Source: an uncultured Oceanisphaera sp. (GTDB lineage Bacteria > Pseudomonadota > Gammaproteobacteria > Enterobacterales > Aeromonadaceae). Taken from it: a stretch of 64,000 nt of DNA. The stretch spans positions 57,696 through 121,695 of the forward strand of contig NZ_CANLZU010000014.1 of NCBI RefSeq assembly GCF_947495715.1. The letters are read 5' to 3'. The translations under genes and the position numbers were made by a program. This document shows positions 30,262-39,186 of the stretch, in pieces; positions within the stretch are counted from its first letter, which is position 1; each line of letters begins with the position of its first letter. The notes under the pieces were generated by a model. That model saw only the letters and a program-made list of their open reading frames with translations, was not told the origin of the DNA and did not search any database.

Positions 30262-30876
30262 ATGAACCATGCAATTTTTGATTCTCTCTCACCGGCACAG
30301 CTAACGCTGGCACAAAGCCAGTGCCAGCTGCTGGAACTGGCACCAGGGCAGCGAGTATTTGGTGCCGGCGATCATTGTCAGGGTTTGCCGGTGGTACTGG
30401 CGGGATCGATCAAGGTGCAAATGATCGGCGCCTCCGGTAACGGCATTGTGTTGTACCGCATGGGGCAGAATGACATGTGCACCCTGTCTATCGGTTGTCT
30501 GATGACGGGGCTGGGCTACCGGGCGGAAGCGATTGTAGAAGAAGCGTCCCGGGCGCTGCTGGTGCCACGGCCGCTGTTCGAACGCATGATGGCCGAGTCT
30601 ATCGACTTCCGCTACCAGGTGCTGGCTTCTTACGGCAAACGGCTGGACGACTTGATGCTATTGGTAGAGGAAGTCGCTTTTCAGCGTATGGATCAACGGC
30701 TTGAAGAATGGTTACAACATCACGGTGCTAATGGCTGCATTCTGATCACTCATCAACAACTGGCGGTAGAGCTGGGCACCGCCAGAGAGGTGGTGAGCCG
30801 ATTGCTGAAAGAGCTGGAGCGTCAGGGCCGATTAAAGCTGGGCCGAGGTAGAATCGAACTGCTGACAACACCTTGA
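30262..30876 (+). CDS. Crp/Fnr-family transcriptional regulator
   Basis: A 204-residue regulator with an N-terminal cyclic-nucleotide-binding-like domain and a C-terminal winged helix-turn-helix (ITHQQLAVELGTAREVVSRLLKELERQG). Cysteines at about 21, 33, 74 and 80 (for example DMCTLSIGCLM) hint at a redox or metal sensor rather than cAMP binding, but this is uncertain. The start is probably ATG 30262; an in-frame GTG exists at 30247. An inverted repeat GTGA-N5-TCAC at 30214-30226 in the intergenic space could be an operator. It is divergent from the DUF2892 gene. Confidence 0.85.
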   Translation: MNHAIFDSLSPAQLTLAQSQCQLLELAPGQRVFGAGDHCQGLPVVLAGSIKVQMIGASGNGIVLYRMGQNDMCTLSIGCLMTGLGYRAEAIVEEASRALLVPRPLFERMMAESIDFRYQVLASYGKRLDDLMLLVEEVAFQRMDQRLEEWLQHHGANGCILITHQQLAVELGTAREVVSRLLKELERQGRLKLGRGRIELLTTP

Positions 30877-30947
30877 AACGGTCGCCACCGAGCAGTAGGC
30901 CCGACGTCTCTGTTGTTTCTTTTCCCGCCACTCCCAGATGTGTGCGA

Positions 30948-32708
30948 TTACAGCGGTGCCAGTTGCTCCACCATCAGTTGCAATTGGCGCTTGCCCCGCC
31001 ACTCGTTTACATCCAGCTTGTAGGCCAGCTGCACCTGCCGAATGGCGGCGTTGGGCCAGACGCTCAAGTCCACGTTGAAGGCGATGGCGTCGATCACGGT
31101 GCGGCCCTCGTCCGGGCTCAGCACCAGCTTGAGGTGCTTTTCGCCCACCAGCCGCTGCTGCACGATACGAAACTCACCGTCGAACAGCGGCTCGGGAAAG
31201 GCCTGACCCCAGGGGCCGGCGAAGCGCAACTGCTCGGCCAGCTCCAGGCTCAGTTCATTCACCGCCAGCTCGCCGTCACTCAGAATCTCGCCGGCCAGCA
31301 ACTCGGGGCTGACCCATTCGTCCACCACCTGTTCGAACGCCGCCTTGAATGGCGCCAACGCCGCCTTGGTCAGCGACAGCCCCGCCGCCATGGCATGACC
31401 ACCGAACTTGGTGATCAGCCCCGGATGCCGGCTGTTGATGGTTTCCAGCAAATCCCGCAGATGCACGCCGGGAATGGAGCGGCCCGAGCCCTTCAGCTCG
31501 TCGTCGCCCGCCTCGGCAAAGGCAATCACCGGCCGAAAGTAGCGTTCCTTGATGCGCGACGCCACCAGCCCCACCACGCCCTGATGCCAGTCATCCTGAT
31601 GCAGCACCAGACCCGACGGCAGCTCGCCGTCGCTGATGCGTACCTGGGTCAGGCTGGCCAGCGCTTCGTGCTGCATGCTGGCCTCGATGGCCTTACGCTC
31701 GCGATTGAGCTCGTCCATCATAGACGCCAGCTTGCGCGCCTCGTCCAGATTGTTGCTGAGCAGACAGGCCACCCCCATCGACATGTCGTCGAGCCGGCCC
31801 ACCGCATTGAGCCGGGGGCCGAGGGCAAAGCCGAGATCCGTGGCCACCAGCCGCTGCTGGTTGCGCCCCGAGATGTCGATCAGCGCCTGAATGCCGGGCC
31901 GCAGCCGACCCGCCCGCATTCGCTGCAGGCCCTGATGCACCAGCACCCGGTTGTTTTCGTCCAGCGCCACCACATCCGCCACCGTACCCAGCGCCACCAG
32001 ATCCAGATATTCACCCATGTTGGGCGCCGTGATGCCCAGTTTTCCGAACCAGCCGTGTTCGGTCAGCGCCGCCCGCAGCGCCAGCAGCAGATAAAAGGCC
32101 ACCCCCACGCCCGCCAGGTTCTTGGAAGGGAAGTCACAGCCATGCTGGTTGGGGTTGACGATGGCATCGGCGTCGGGAATTTCTTCGCCCGGCAGATGGT
32201 GATCGGTCACGATCACCTGCATGCCCGCCGCCCTGGCCGCCGCCACCCCGGCGATGCTGGAAATACCGTTGTCGACGGTGATCAGCAGCTCGGCACCCAG
32301 TTCGACCGCCTCCTCCACCACCAGCGGGCTGAGGCCATAACCGTAATCGAACCGGTTGGGCACCAGATAGTTAACCCGTTGGGCACCCATGGCGCGCAGG
32401 CCATGCACCATCAGCGCCGAGCTGGTGGCACCGTCACAGTCGAAGTCACCCACGATGAGAATGTTGCGTTGCTCGGCCAGCGCCTGCTCCAGCAACACCA
32501 CCGCCTCGGCCATGCCCTTGAAGCCGGGCTTGAGCAGGGCACCGGCCTGCAGATTGAGCTGCTCGGGCCGTACCACGCCTCGACTGGCATAGAGCCGCTG
32601 CAGTATGGGCGACAGCTCGCCGGGCAGTTGATGAGGAACGGCTTCACGGCGACGGATGGGCAGTCGGGAACGGGCGGGTTCGCTGGTGGGATTTTTGGTG
32701 ACAGGCAT
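30948..32708 (-). CDS. recJ: Single-strand-specific 5'-3' exonuclease RecJ
   Basis: RecJ degrades single-stranded DNA 5' to 3' in recombination and mismatch repair. From ATG 32708 the product has 586 residues; the upstream open frame runs into repeat copy 3. DHH phosphoesterase motifs are clear: DFDCDGATSSALMV, TVDNGISS, VTDHHLPG and GFALGPRLNAVGRLDD, with a C-terminal DHHA1 domain containing TKFGGHAMAAG. In E. coli, dsbC lies between xerD and recJ; here only repeat copy 3 lies there. Confidence 0.97.
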   Translation of the reverse strand: MPVTKNPTSEPARSRLPIRRREAVPHQLPGELSPILQRLYASRGVVRPEQLNLQAGALLKPGFKGMAEAVVLLEQALAEQRNILIVGDFDCDGATSSALMVHGLRAMGAQRVNYLVPNRFDYGYGLSPLVVEEAVELGAELLITVDNGISSIAGVAAARAAGMQVIVTDHHLPGEEIPDADAIVNPNQHGCDFPSKNLAGVGVAFYLLLALRAALTEHGWFGKLGITAPNMGEYLDLVALGTVADVVALDENNRVLVHQGLQRMRAGRLRPGIQALIDISGRNQQRLVATDLGFALGPRLNAVGRLDDMSMGVACLLSNNLDEARKLASMMDELNRERKAIEASMQHEALASLTQVRISDGELPSGLVLHQDDWHQGVVGLVASRIKERYFRPVIAFAEAGDDELKGSGRSIPGVHLRDLLETINSRHPGLITKFGGHAMAAGLSLTKAALAPFKAAFEQVVDEWVSPELLAGEILSDGELAVNELSLELAEQLRFAGPWGQAFPEPLFDGEFRIVQQRLVGEKHLKLVLSPDEGRTVIDAIAFNVDLSVWPNAAIRQVQLAYKLDVNEWRGKRQLQLMVEQLAPL

Positions 32709-32802
32709 GGGGATGACTTGTTTTTTAAACAGGTCGCAAACACTAACCGCGCCGGGGTGGATTTGCAATCGCCGGCGGGTTTGGCTCAGAAGCCAGTCTA
32801 TC

Positions 32803-33069
32803 GGACAAAGGGCCCGCTCCGCCGACTCGCTTTCACATCCCTGTCCGCTCAGGACATGCCATCCCTGGCATGTCATGGTCGGCGGAGCAGATCCCTTTGT
32901 CCTCTTTCGGCTCCGGCGTCGCCTGTGTGTGACGCCTACGGTCTACTCCGATGCAAATGAAGAGGCAACAGAGACGACCTCCCGCGACCGTGAAATGCCA
33001 AGGATGGCATTTCCGAGCCCCCAGGGACGGGTTTATGGCGTGTCGAGGGAGGCGGCTCTGTTGCCTCTT
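32803..33069 (-). repeat. Structured intergenic repeat, copy 3 (A and B modules, reverse orientation)
   Basis: Read on the minus strand, B (33069-32960) comes first after the xerD stop, then a linker, then A (32902-32803) before recJ. B has outer arms AAGAGGCAACAGAG and CTCTGTTGCCTCTT with the tip GAAATGCC-aaggat-GGCATTTC. A has arms GGACAAAGGGCCCGCTCCG and its partner, with the tip GACATGCC-atccct-GGCATGTC. Confidence 0.85.
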
Positions 33070-33093
33070 TCTCCACGACAGCAACAGGTGGTT

Positions 33094-33981
33094 TTACCCC
33101 CGGGGGTGATGCTCTTCGTGCAGGGCGTTGAGTCGGTGGGTGGCAACATGGGTGTAGATCTGGGTGGTGGACAGGTCCGAGTGGCCCAGCAGCAATTGTA
33201 CCACCCGCAGGTCGGCGCCGTGGTTGAGCAAGTGGGTGGCAAAGGCGTGGCGCAGGGTGTGGGGCGACAGCTCGATGCCGATGCCGGCGCGCTGGGCATA
33301 AAGCTTGATGCGATGCCAGAAGGTCTGGCGGGTCATCTGCCGGCTGCGACGGGAAGGAAACACCACATCCGACGACTGTTCGCCCAGCAGCACGGCTCTG
33401 CCCTCTTTCAGATAACGGGTCAGCCAGTACAGCGCCTCTTCCCCCATCGGCACCAGTCGTTCCTTGTTGCCCTTGCCGGTGACCCGCACCAAGCCCTGGC
33501 GCAAACTGACGCTTTCCATCGACAGGCTGACCAGCTCGGTCACCCGCAGCCCGGTGGCATACAACAGTTCCAGCATCGCCTTGTCACGCAGCTCCAATGG
33601 GTCTTCCACCTGCGGCGCCTGCAACAGGCTGGACACCTGCTGTTCGCTCAGATCCTTGGGCAGCCGCTTCGGCAGCTTGGGACCGGCAATCAGGATGCTG
33701 GGATCGTCTTCCCGCAGTTGCTCCCGATGCAGATACTGAAAAAAACGACGCAGCACGCTTAACATGCGGGCGGTGCTGCTGGCCTTGAAGCCCAGATCCA
33801 GCCGATGGCCCAGATACTGCTGCAGCGTCAGGCCATCTACCGCCAGCAGGCTGCTGCCTTCGTCGTCCAGCCAGGCGGCAAAGTGCGACAAATCGCTGCG
33901 GTAAGAGGCCAGGGTGTTATCCGCTAGGCCTTTTTCCAGCCAGAGCGCATCCACAAATTGTTCCACCAGGGGGTAACTCAT
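33094..33981 (-). CDS. xerD: Site-specific tyrosine recombinase XerD
   Basis: XerD, with XerC, resolves chromosome dimers at dif under FtsK control. The 295-residue product has the SAM-like N domain and the catalytic residues Arg146 (TGLRVTEL), Lys170 (GKGNKERLVP), His241 and Arg244 (HTLRHAFATH), His267 and Tyr276 (HSDLSTTQIYTHV). It ends HHPRG, like E. coli XerD. It is divergent from fldB, as in E. coli. No mobile-element context is nearby, so it is the chromosomal enzyme rather than a phage integrase. Confidence 0.96.
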   Translation of the reverse strand: MSYPLVEQFVDALWLEKGLADNTLASYRSDLSHFAAWLDDEGSSLLAVDGLTLQQYLGHRLDLGFKASSTARMLSVLRRFFQYLHREQLREDDPSILIAGPKLPKRLPKDLSEQQVSSLLQAPQVEDPLELRDKAMLELLYATGLRVTELVSLSMESVSLRQGLVRVTGKGNKERLVPMGEEALYWLTRYLKEGRAVLLGEQSSDVVFPSRRSRQMTRQTFWHRIKLYAQRAGIGIELSPHTLRHAFATHLLNHGADLRVVQLLLGHSDLSTTQIYTHVATHRLNALHEEHHPRG

Positions 33982-34055
33982 CAGTACTCCGGCTCTGCCC
34001 TGTTCGCGGGCTTCTGTTATGATAGGGCCATTGTCTGAAGCGATAACGGAACCCC

Positions 34056-34571
34056 ATGAATATCGGTTTATTTTACGGCTCTACCACCTGCTATACCGAG
34101 ATGGCGGCCGAAAAAATCGGAGCCCAGCTCGGCGCCGATCTGGTCGACCTGCATAATATCAAGGATGTGCCGCTCAAGCGCGCCGAAGACTACCCCATCC
34201 TGATTTTGGGTATTTCCACCTGGGATTTCGGCGAACTGCAGGAAGACTGGGAATCCCACTGGGATGACATCGACGACCTGAACCTGGAAGGTCACGTCGT
34301 GGCCCTGTTCGGCATGGGCGATCAGCTCGGTTATGGCGAATGGTTTCAGGATGCACTGGGCATGCTGCACGACAAGGTGGCCGCCCGTGGCGCCACCCTG
34401 GTGGGCTACTGGCCCAACAAGGGCTACGAGTTTGAAGCCTCGAAGGCGCTTACCGAAGGCGGCGATTACTTCGTGGGCCTGTCACTGGATGAAGCCAACC
34501 AGTACGACGACACCGACGACCGCATTCAGACCTGGGTGGCGCAGATACTGGAAGAAATTTCCGCGCTGTAA
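34056..34571 (+). CDS. fldB: Flavodoxin FldB
   Basis: A 171-residue FMN-binding electron-transfer protein. The phosphate-binding loop [14 protein letters not shown] is near residues 8-21, with [21 protein letters not shown] and [15 protein letters not shown] forming the flavin pocket. The sequence and the position divergent from xerD identify FldB rather than FldA. It is followed by a MITE-like element. Confidence 0.93.
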   Translation: MNIGLFYGSTTCYTEMAAEKIGAQLGADLVDLHNIKDVPLKRAEDYPILILGISTWDFGELQEDWESHWDDIDDLNLEGHVVALFGMGDQLGYGEWFQDALGMLHDKVAARGATLVGYWPNKGYEFEASKALTEGGDYFVGLSLDEANQYDDTDDRIQTWVAQILEEISAL

Positions 34572-34578
34572 TCATAAT

Positions 34579-35074
34579 ATCAATCCCAGTAATGAGCTGG
34601 TCATATTGAGGCCCCAGACCAGAGGCAACACAGCCGTCTCCCTCGACACGCTCAGATAAATGACACTCACAGTTGCAGCCTACTGCGAACATCCACTGGA
34701 TGTTCGGTCAGGCTGCAACCGTTCGTCACGGCGAGGCAAGCTCGCCCCCTAGGGGCTCGGAAATGCCGTCTGACCGCCAGGGATGGCGGGAATGCCGGAA
34801 CGGCAGGAGCATTTTTCGGCCATGGCATTTCACGGTCGTGGGAGCCGTTCTCTGTTGCCTCTTTTTGAACACCGAGTTGCCCGAAGGCAGTGCTAACAGG
34901 TGACGTCGGAGCATCAAGGAGGGCAAGGGGATCTGCTCCACCGACCATCACATGACAGGGACGTCATGTGCTGAGCGTCACAAGGAGGTGCTTGAGCGGG
35001 TCGGTGGGGCGGGCCCTTTGTCCGAGATTGGTATGACAGTCAAAAAAATCGAATGTTTAATGCGATGGGTATAA
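34579..35074 (+). mobile_element. MITE-like element with structured repeat copy 4
   Basis: About 500 bases without an ORF. Imperfect terminal inverted repeats lie at 34579-34602 and about 35051-35074; the latter resembles the right end of the element at 39187-39631. Inside are an enlarged B module (34621-34863), a linker hairpin and an A module (34922-35023). B has an extra nested arm at 34672-34719 (GTTGCAGCC/GGCTGCAAC around GAACATCC/GGATGTTC) and a hairpin CCGCC-agggat-GGCGG inserted within the loop of the GAAATGCC/GGCATTTC stem. Confidence 0.7.
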
Positions 35075-35082
35075 CAGCAGGC

Positions 35083-35124
35083 ACAAAAAAACCGAGGTAG
35101 CCTGTGGCCACCCCGGTTTTTTTA
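35083..35124. terminator. Bidirectional terminator before brnQ stop
   Basis: A hairpin with arms ACCGAGGTAGCC and GGCCACCCCGGT (G-U pairs allowed), flanked by A and T runs, between the fldB-side element and the brnQ stop. Confidence 0.85.
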
Positions 35125-35142
35125 TTGCTGCTGTCTGTCAGC

Positions 35143-36459
35143 TCAGGCTACCGCTTGTTCACGCGACTTGCCCGCCGCCAGTCCAATCACGGCCGCGGCA
35201 AAGGTCGGCAATACCCAGGCCATGCCGATATCGAACATCGGCAAAAAGGTGAAGGCGCTCATGTTCAGACCCGCCGCCTGCATGCCGTCGATCAGGCCGA
35301 AGGCAAAGGCCACCGTCATGATCAGCCGGAAGGCAAACACCGGCGAGCGCATCAGCGGGCGCAAATAGGTTGCCAGCACCAGCGCCACCGCCACCGGATA
35401 ACAGGCCACCAGTACCGGAATGGATACCGAGATCAGGGTATTCAGGCCCACGTTGGCCACCAGCATGCAGGCCACGGCATTGATGGCAACCCAACGGCGA
35501 TAGCTGCCCTTGCCGGTGAGGCGATGGAAGTAATCGGCACAGGACGACACCAGCCCCACGGCGGTGGTGATACAGGCCAGCGACACGATGGCCGCCAGAA
35601 TCCACAGACCCGGCGCACCAAACAGCGACAGCACATAGGCGCTGATGATTTCGCCGCCGTTGCTGGCCGACTCCACCACACCCAGGCTGGTACCGCCCAG
35701 AATAAACAGCGACACATAGACGAAACCCAGACCGGCGGCGGCAATCAGCGCCGCTATCATCAGATAACGGGACTGGGCGCGCTTGTCGGTTACGCCCTTC
35801 TGACGCAATACATCAAGAATAAGCATACCGAACATCAGGGCGGCGAAGGTATCCATGGTGTTATAGCCTTCGATGAAACCTTTCACGAACGGCTGCGCCA
35901 TATAGGCCTCGGCCACCTGGGGCTGAGTACCCTGAGGGCTGACAAATACCGCCACCGCCAGTGCTACCAGCAGCAGCAACAGGATGGGCGTCAGCACCTT
36001 GCCCACCGCATCCAGCAACCGGCCCTGATTGAGCGACAGCAGCAGCACCAGACCGAAGAAACCGATGGTATACAGCGTCAGCGTGGTCTGGCCCGGATCA
36101 TTGAGAAAGGGTTTCAGTGCCATCTCGTAGGCCACCAGGCCGGTACGGGGGGCGGCAAACGCCGGACCTATGATGATGAAAATGGCGGTGGCCATCACGC
36201 TCACCACGGCTGCGGGCAGATAACGACCCATGGTCGGCAGACCACCACCGGCGAGGGCGGCGGCAATCAGGGTCACCAGCGGCAGGCCGACCGCGGTGAG
36301 CAGAAAACCGAACATGGCGCTGTTCAGGTTTTCACCGGCCAAAAAGCCGGCCAGGGGCGGAAAGATGATATTTCCGGCCCCCAGAAAAAAGGCGAAGGTC
36401 ATAAAACCCAGGCCCATCACGTCAAAGGTGGATAAGGATCTGTTCACTGCAAACCTCAT
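35143..36459 (-). CDS. brnQ: Branched-chain amino acid:Na+ symporter BrnQ (LIVCS family)
   Basis: An inner-membrane carrier for leucine, isoleucine and valine. The 438-residue product has about 12 hydrophobic segments and the family start STFDVMGLGFMTFAFFLGAGNIIFPP. I choose ATG 36459, with GGAAG six bases upstream, over an ATG five codons earlier. The gene faces fldB across the MITE-like element and terminator. Nothing nearby points to a special substrate. Confidence 0.93.
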   Translation of the reverse strand: MRFAVNRSLSTFDVMGLGFMTFAFFLGAGNIIFPPLAGFLAGENLNSAMFGFLLTAVGLPLVTLIAAALAGGGLPTMGRYLPAAVVSVMATAIFIIIGPAFAAPRTGLVAYEMALKPFLNDPGQTTLTLYTIGFFGLVLLLSLNQGRLLDAVGKVLTPILLLLLVALAVAVFVSPQGTQPQVAEAYMAQPFVKGFIEGYNTMDTFAALMFGMLILDVLRQKGVTDKRAQSRYLMIAALIAAAGLGFVYVSLFILGGTSLGVVESASNGGEIISAYVLSLFGAPGLWILAAIVSLACITTAVGLVSSCADYFHRLTGKGSYRRWVAINAVACMLVANVGLNTLISVSIPVLVACYPVAVALVLATYLRPLMRSPVFAFRLIMTVAFAFGLIDGMQAAGLNMSAFTFLPMFDIGMAWVLPTFAAAVIGLAAGKSREQAVA

Positions 36460-36611
36460 TGCGGCTTCCCGCATAATGAAAGTTTCGTTTGGAAACTAAC
36501 AACATTAACAATACGGCCTGCCACCAGAAAGTTGCGGTAAAATACTGAAATCCGGCGGCCGCCGAGCATCGCAGTAGCATAATGATGTGAAAAACAGATT
36601 CAAGGCGAAAT

Positions 36612-37319
36612 TTACATCTTCAAGTAGAAGGGCGCCACCAGTCTTATATATGTATCGCCATGTACATTATTTATAGTATTAATGACAATATCGCTCGCCT
36701 TTTCACAGTGTTTAACTCTGGAAAACAACATTAAAAAACGAGCCGGATTCTTACCCTCTTTAGTGATAACGTCTGCTCTTTCACACAAAACAAAGCCATT
36801 TGAGTCAGCCTGCTCCATCGCCTCAGTCAGCGCCTGCACCGGTAACACCAGCGCCAGATTGCCATCGTCAGCCAGCAGCCGTCGGCCATGACTAAACAGC
36901 TCTGCCAGCGTCAGGCTGACCGTATGCCGTGCACCGGCCCGGGCGGCGCTGCTGAAGTGCTGACCATGCACGAAGTAAGGCGGATTGGACACGATCAAAT
37001 CGAACAGCGGGGCCGAGTAGTGCTGCAGGGCACCCCGCGCTATGCTGACCTTTTCCGGCCAGGGGGATGCCAGCGCATTTTCCTCGGCCTGGCTGGCGGC
37101 GGCTTCGTCCAGCTCCAGGCCGACGATGTTTATCGCGGCCTCACTGCGCTGGGCCAGCATCAAGGCCACCAGGCCCGAGCCGGTGCCCACGTCCAGAATA
37201 CGGCGGGCGGCACCCAATGGCGCCCAGGCGCCGAGCAGAATACCGTCGGTGCCGACCTTCATGGCACAACGGTCGTGATTGATGTGAAACTGCTTGAAAG
37301 TAAAACCGCGGCTGCTCAT
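36612..37319 (-). CDS. trmN: tRNA1(Val) (adenine-37-N6)-methyltransferase TrmN6 (YfiC)
   Basis: A 235-residue SAM-dependent methyltransferase that modifies A37 of tRNA1-Val. The SAM-binding motif is ILDVGTGSGLVALMLAQR and the N6-adenine signature is DLIVSNPPYFVHG. It begins MSSRGFTFKQFHINHDRCAMKVGTDGILLGAW at 37319. The frame is open far upstream, but that part is antisense to srmB. The last ~30 codons are noticeably AT-richer than the rest. It is divergent from srmB, as in E. coli. Confidence 0.95.
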   Translation of the reverse strand: MSSRGFTFKQFHINHDRCAMKVGTDGILLGAWAPLGAARRILDVGTGSGLVALMLAQRSEAAINIVGLELDEAAASQAEENALASPWPEKVSIARGALQHYSAPLFDLIVSNPPYFVHGQHFSSAARAGARHTVSLTLAELFSHGRRLLADDGNLALVLPVQALTEAMEQADSNGFVLCERADVITKEGKNPARFLMLFSRVKHCEKASDIVINTINNVHGDTYIRLVAPFYLKM

Positions 37320-37391
37320 GCTGATCCTGTCAGGTTTTTTTGTGCGAGTTCCCCTATAATACCCGCCTTTTACAGGCTGACGAGACCGATC

Positions 37392-38756
37392 ATGAGCAGT
37401 ATGACCTTCGAGCAACTGGAACTGGATCCCATCCTGGTCCGCGCACTGACTGGCATGGGCTATGCCAAACCAACCACCATTCAGAGCCAGGTCATCCCCG
37501 AAGCCATGAGCGGACGGGATATTATGGCTTCCGCCCCCACCGGCACCGGCAAAACGGCGGCGTTTTTGCTGCCCATTTGTCAGCACCTGCTGGACTTTCC
37601 TCGTCGCCAGCCGGGCCCGGCCCGCATCCTGATCCTGACGCCGACCCGCGAACTGGCCATACAGATTGCGGGCGATGCCAGAAAAATGCTGAAAGACACG
37701 CCCCTGCGCGTGGAAGTGATCACCGGCGGCGTGCATGAAAGCCAGCACCTGCCCGCGCTGACCAAAACCACCGACATAGTGGTGGCCACTCCGGGGCGCC
37801 TGCTGCAATACATGGACGAAGAGTCGTTCGACAGCCGTGATATCGAAATGCTGGTGCTGGATGAAGCGGATCGCATGCTGGACATGGGCTTTATCAAGGA
37901 TGTGGATCGCATTGCCGCCGAAGCCCGCTGGCGCCGACAGACCATGCTGTTTTCCGCCACCCTGGAAGGCCGTGGCCTGATGAAGTTTGCCGCCGATCTG
38001 CTGAAAGATCCGGTAGAGGTCAGCGCCGCGCCGCCCCGCAGCGAACGCAAGAAAATCAACCAGTGGGTGCACCTGGCGGATAACCCGGAGCACAAGTTTG
38101 CCCTGCTGGTTCATCTGTTGCGCCAGCCAGACGTGACTCGCAGCATCATTTTCGTCAAAACCCGGGATCGTCTGATGGAGCTGGCCAGCCGCCTGCAACA
38201 GGAAGGGCTGCACAATGCCTGGCTGCGCGGTGAAATGGAGCAGGAAAAACGCGTCGAGGCACTCGGTCGTTTCCGTATCGGCAGAGTCAATATTCTGGTG
38301 GCCACCGATGTGGCATCCCGTGGTATCGACTTGCCCGAAGTCAGTCATGTGATCAACTACGACATGCCGCGCACCGCCGATGTGTATGTGCACCGCATCG
38401 GTCGTACCGGCCGCGCCGGTCAGAAGGGTACCGCCATCAGCCTGGTCGAAGCCCACGACATGCCGCTGCTGGTGCGAGTAGAAAAATACACCGAAGAAGT
38501 GCTCAAGCGTCGGGTTATCGACGAACTGCGCCCCAAACACAAAGAAGCCAAGGTCGCCTCACGCAAGAAGAAAGACGGTGACAGCAAAGGCAAGAAAGCT
38601 CTGCTACCCAAGAAGAAAGAGAAAGTACGTCTGCGGGACACCAAGGCCAAGGGCAAGCCCAAGTGGGCGGGCGCCAAGCCGGATACCACCAAGAAGCCGG
38701 CAAGCGCCAAAAAGGCCGCCGGCAAGAAGGTGGAAGGCAATCAGGACGCCGAATAA
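37392..38756 (+). CDS. srmB: DEAD-box RNA helicase SrmB
   Basis: SrmB acts early in 50S ribosomal subunit assembly. The 454-residue product has the Q motif (MTFEQLELDPILVRALTGMGYAKPTTIQ), APTGTGKT, PTRELA, DEAD, SAT, and HRIGRTGRAG. A highly basic Lys-rich tail follows from about residue 380, typical of RNA-binding extensions in this family. ATG at 37392 is divergent from trmN with 72 bases between starts, so both promoters lie in that gap. Confidence 0.94.
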   Translation: MSSMTFEQLELDPILVRALTGMGYAKPTTIQSQVIPEAMSGRDIMASAPTGTGKTAAFLLPICQHLLDFPRRQPGPARILILTPTRELAIQIAGDARKMLKDTPLRVEVITGGVHESQHLPALTKTTDIVVATPGRLLQYMDEESFDSRDIEMLVLDEADRMLDMGFIKDVDRIAAEARWRRQTMLFSATLEGRGLMKFAADLLKDPVEVSAAPPRSERKKINQWVHLADNPEHKFALLVHLLRQPDVTRSIIFVKTRDRLMELASRLQQEGLHNAWLRGEMEQEKRVEALGRFRIGRVNILVATDVASRGIDLPEVSHVINYDMPRTADVYVHRIGRTGRAGQKGTAISLVEAHDMPLLVRVEKYTEEVLKRRVIDELRPKHKEAKVASRKKKDGDSKGKKALLPKKKEKVRLRDTKAKGKPKWAGAKPDTTKKPASAKKAAGKKVEGNQDAE

Positions 38757-38852
38757 AAGCCTCTATTCCCGACAGGCGGCACCTGACGCGGCGGCCGAAT
38801 CATGCTCGACTATGCTTTAGAAAAACAGGCATGGAAGAATGGAGGCATGGTC

Positions 38853-39011
38853 ATGTTGAAGCATTATTCAGGCACGGAACGACGACAGCAATGCCGGCGG
38901 CAGATCCTGGACAGACGGGATCTGATCCGCTGGGAACCGGATCACCACGAGCGTCGCCAGCTGCGCGGTCGCCGCACCGTCGATAACGCTCGGACCCTGT
39001 GGGATCAGTAA
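38853..39011 (+). CDS. Small Arg-rich protein with ERR/DRR/GRR repeats, unknown function
   Basis: A 52-residue protein starting MLKHYSGTERRQQCRRQILDR, with further repeats DRRDLIRWEPDHHERRQLRGRRTVDN. The start is chosen because GGAGG lies seven bases upstream; in-frame ATGs at 38847 and 38802 are alternatives. Very basic, with regularly spaced Arg pairs and no membrane helix, it looks like a nucleic-acid- or ribosome-associated small protein, but that is only inference. It lies 96 bases after srmB and may share its transcript. Confidence 0.6.
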   Translation: MLKHYSGTERRQQCRRQILDRRDLIRWEPDHHERRQLRGRRTVDNARTLWDQ

Positions 39012-39034
39012 AAGGCTGTAAGTAAAAGCCGCGA

Positions 39035-39148
39035 ATAAAAAACCGGCCCATCGGGACCGGTCAAAAAATGAAGAAGAGAGAGAATTCAAATTCAGTAAGC
39101 ACATCTATTCAGAGAGCGGCCGGACCGAAAGGTTCCGGCTTTTTTTGT
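39035..39148. repeat. Terminator cassette, copy 1
   Basis: A hairpin built on ACCGG/CCGGT with a T run on the minus strand, then a conserved 50-base A/G-rich stretch, then GCCGGACC-gaaa-GGTTCCGGC with seven T on the plus strand. About 80 bases are almost identical to 39642-39722. It can terminate from both sides and ends the srmB/small-protein transcript. Confidence 0.8.
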
Positions 39149-39186
39149 TTTTGTTGTTATTCCCGCCTGAGCTACTCGCATTAAAC

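Noticed and set aside
30873..33762. Long plus-strand frames across recJ and xerD
   Set aside because: Antisense to two well-identified genes, with no supporting start or motif.
33094..33981. Tyrosine recombinase as a sign of an integrative element
   Set aside because: It is the chromosomal XerD by length, sequence ending and synteny with fldB and recJ; no attachment repeats or phage genes are near.
35104..36435. A 443-residue frame antisense to brnQ
   Set aside because: Low-complexity His/Gln/Gly text without any domain; it mirrors the transporter codons.
37320..38540. Very long N-terminal extension of the trmN frame
   Set aside because: It is antisense to srmB and without similarity; the methyltransferase start at 37319 fits the known N terminus.
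38868..39104. A minus-strand leader-peptide-like ORF (MCLLNLNSLSSSFF) ahead of a terminator
   Set aside because: The second cassette copy has lost the ATG while the rest is conserved, and no gene follows that would be attenuated.
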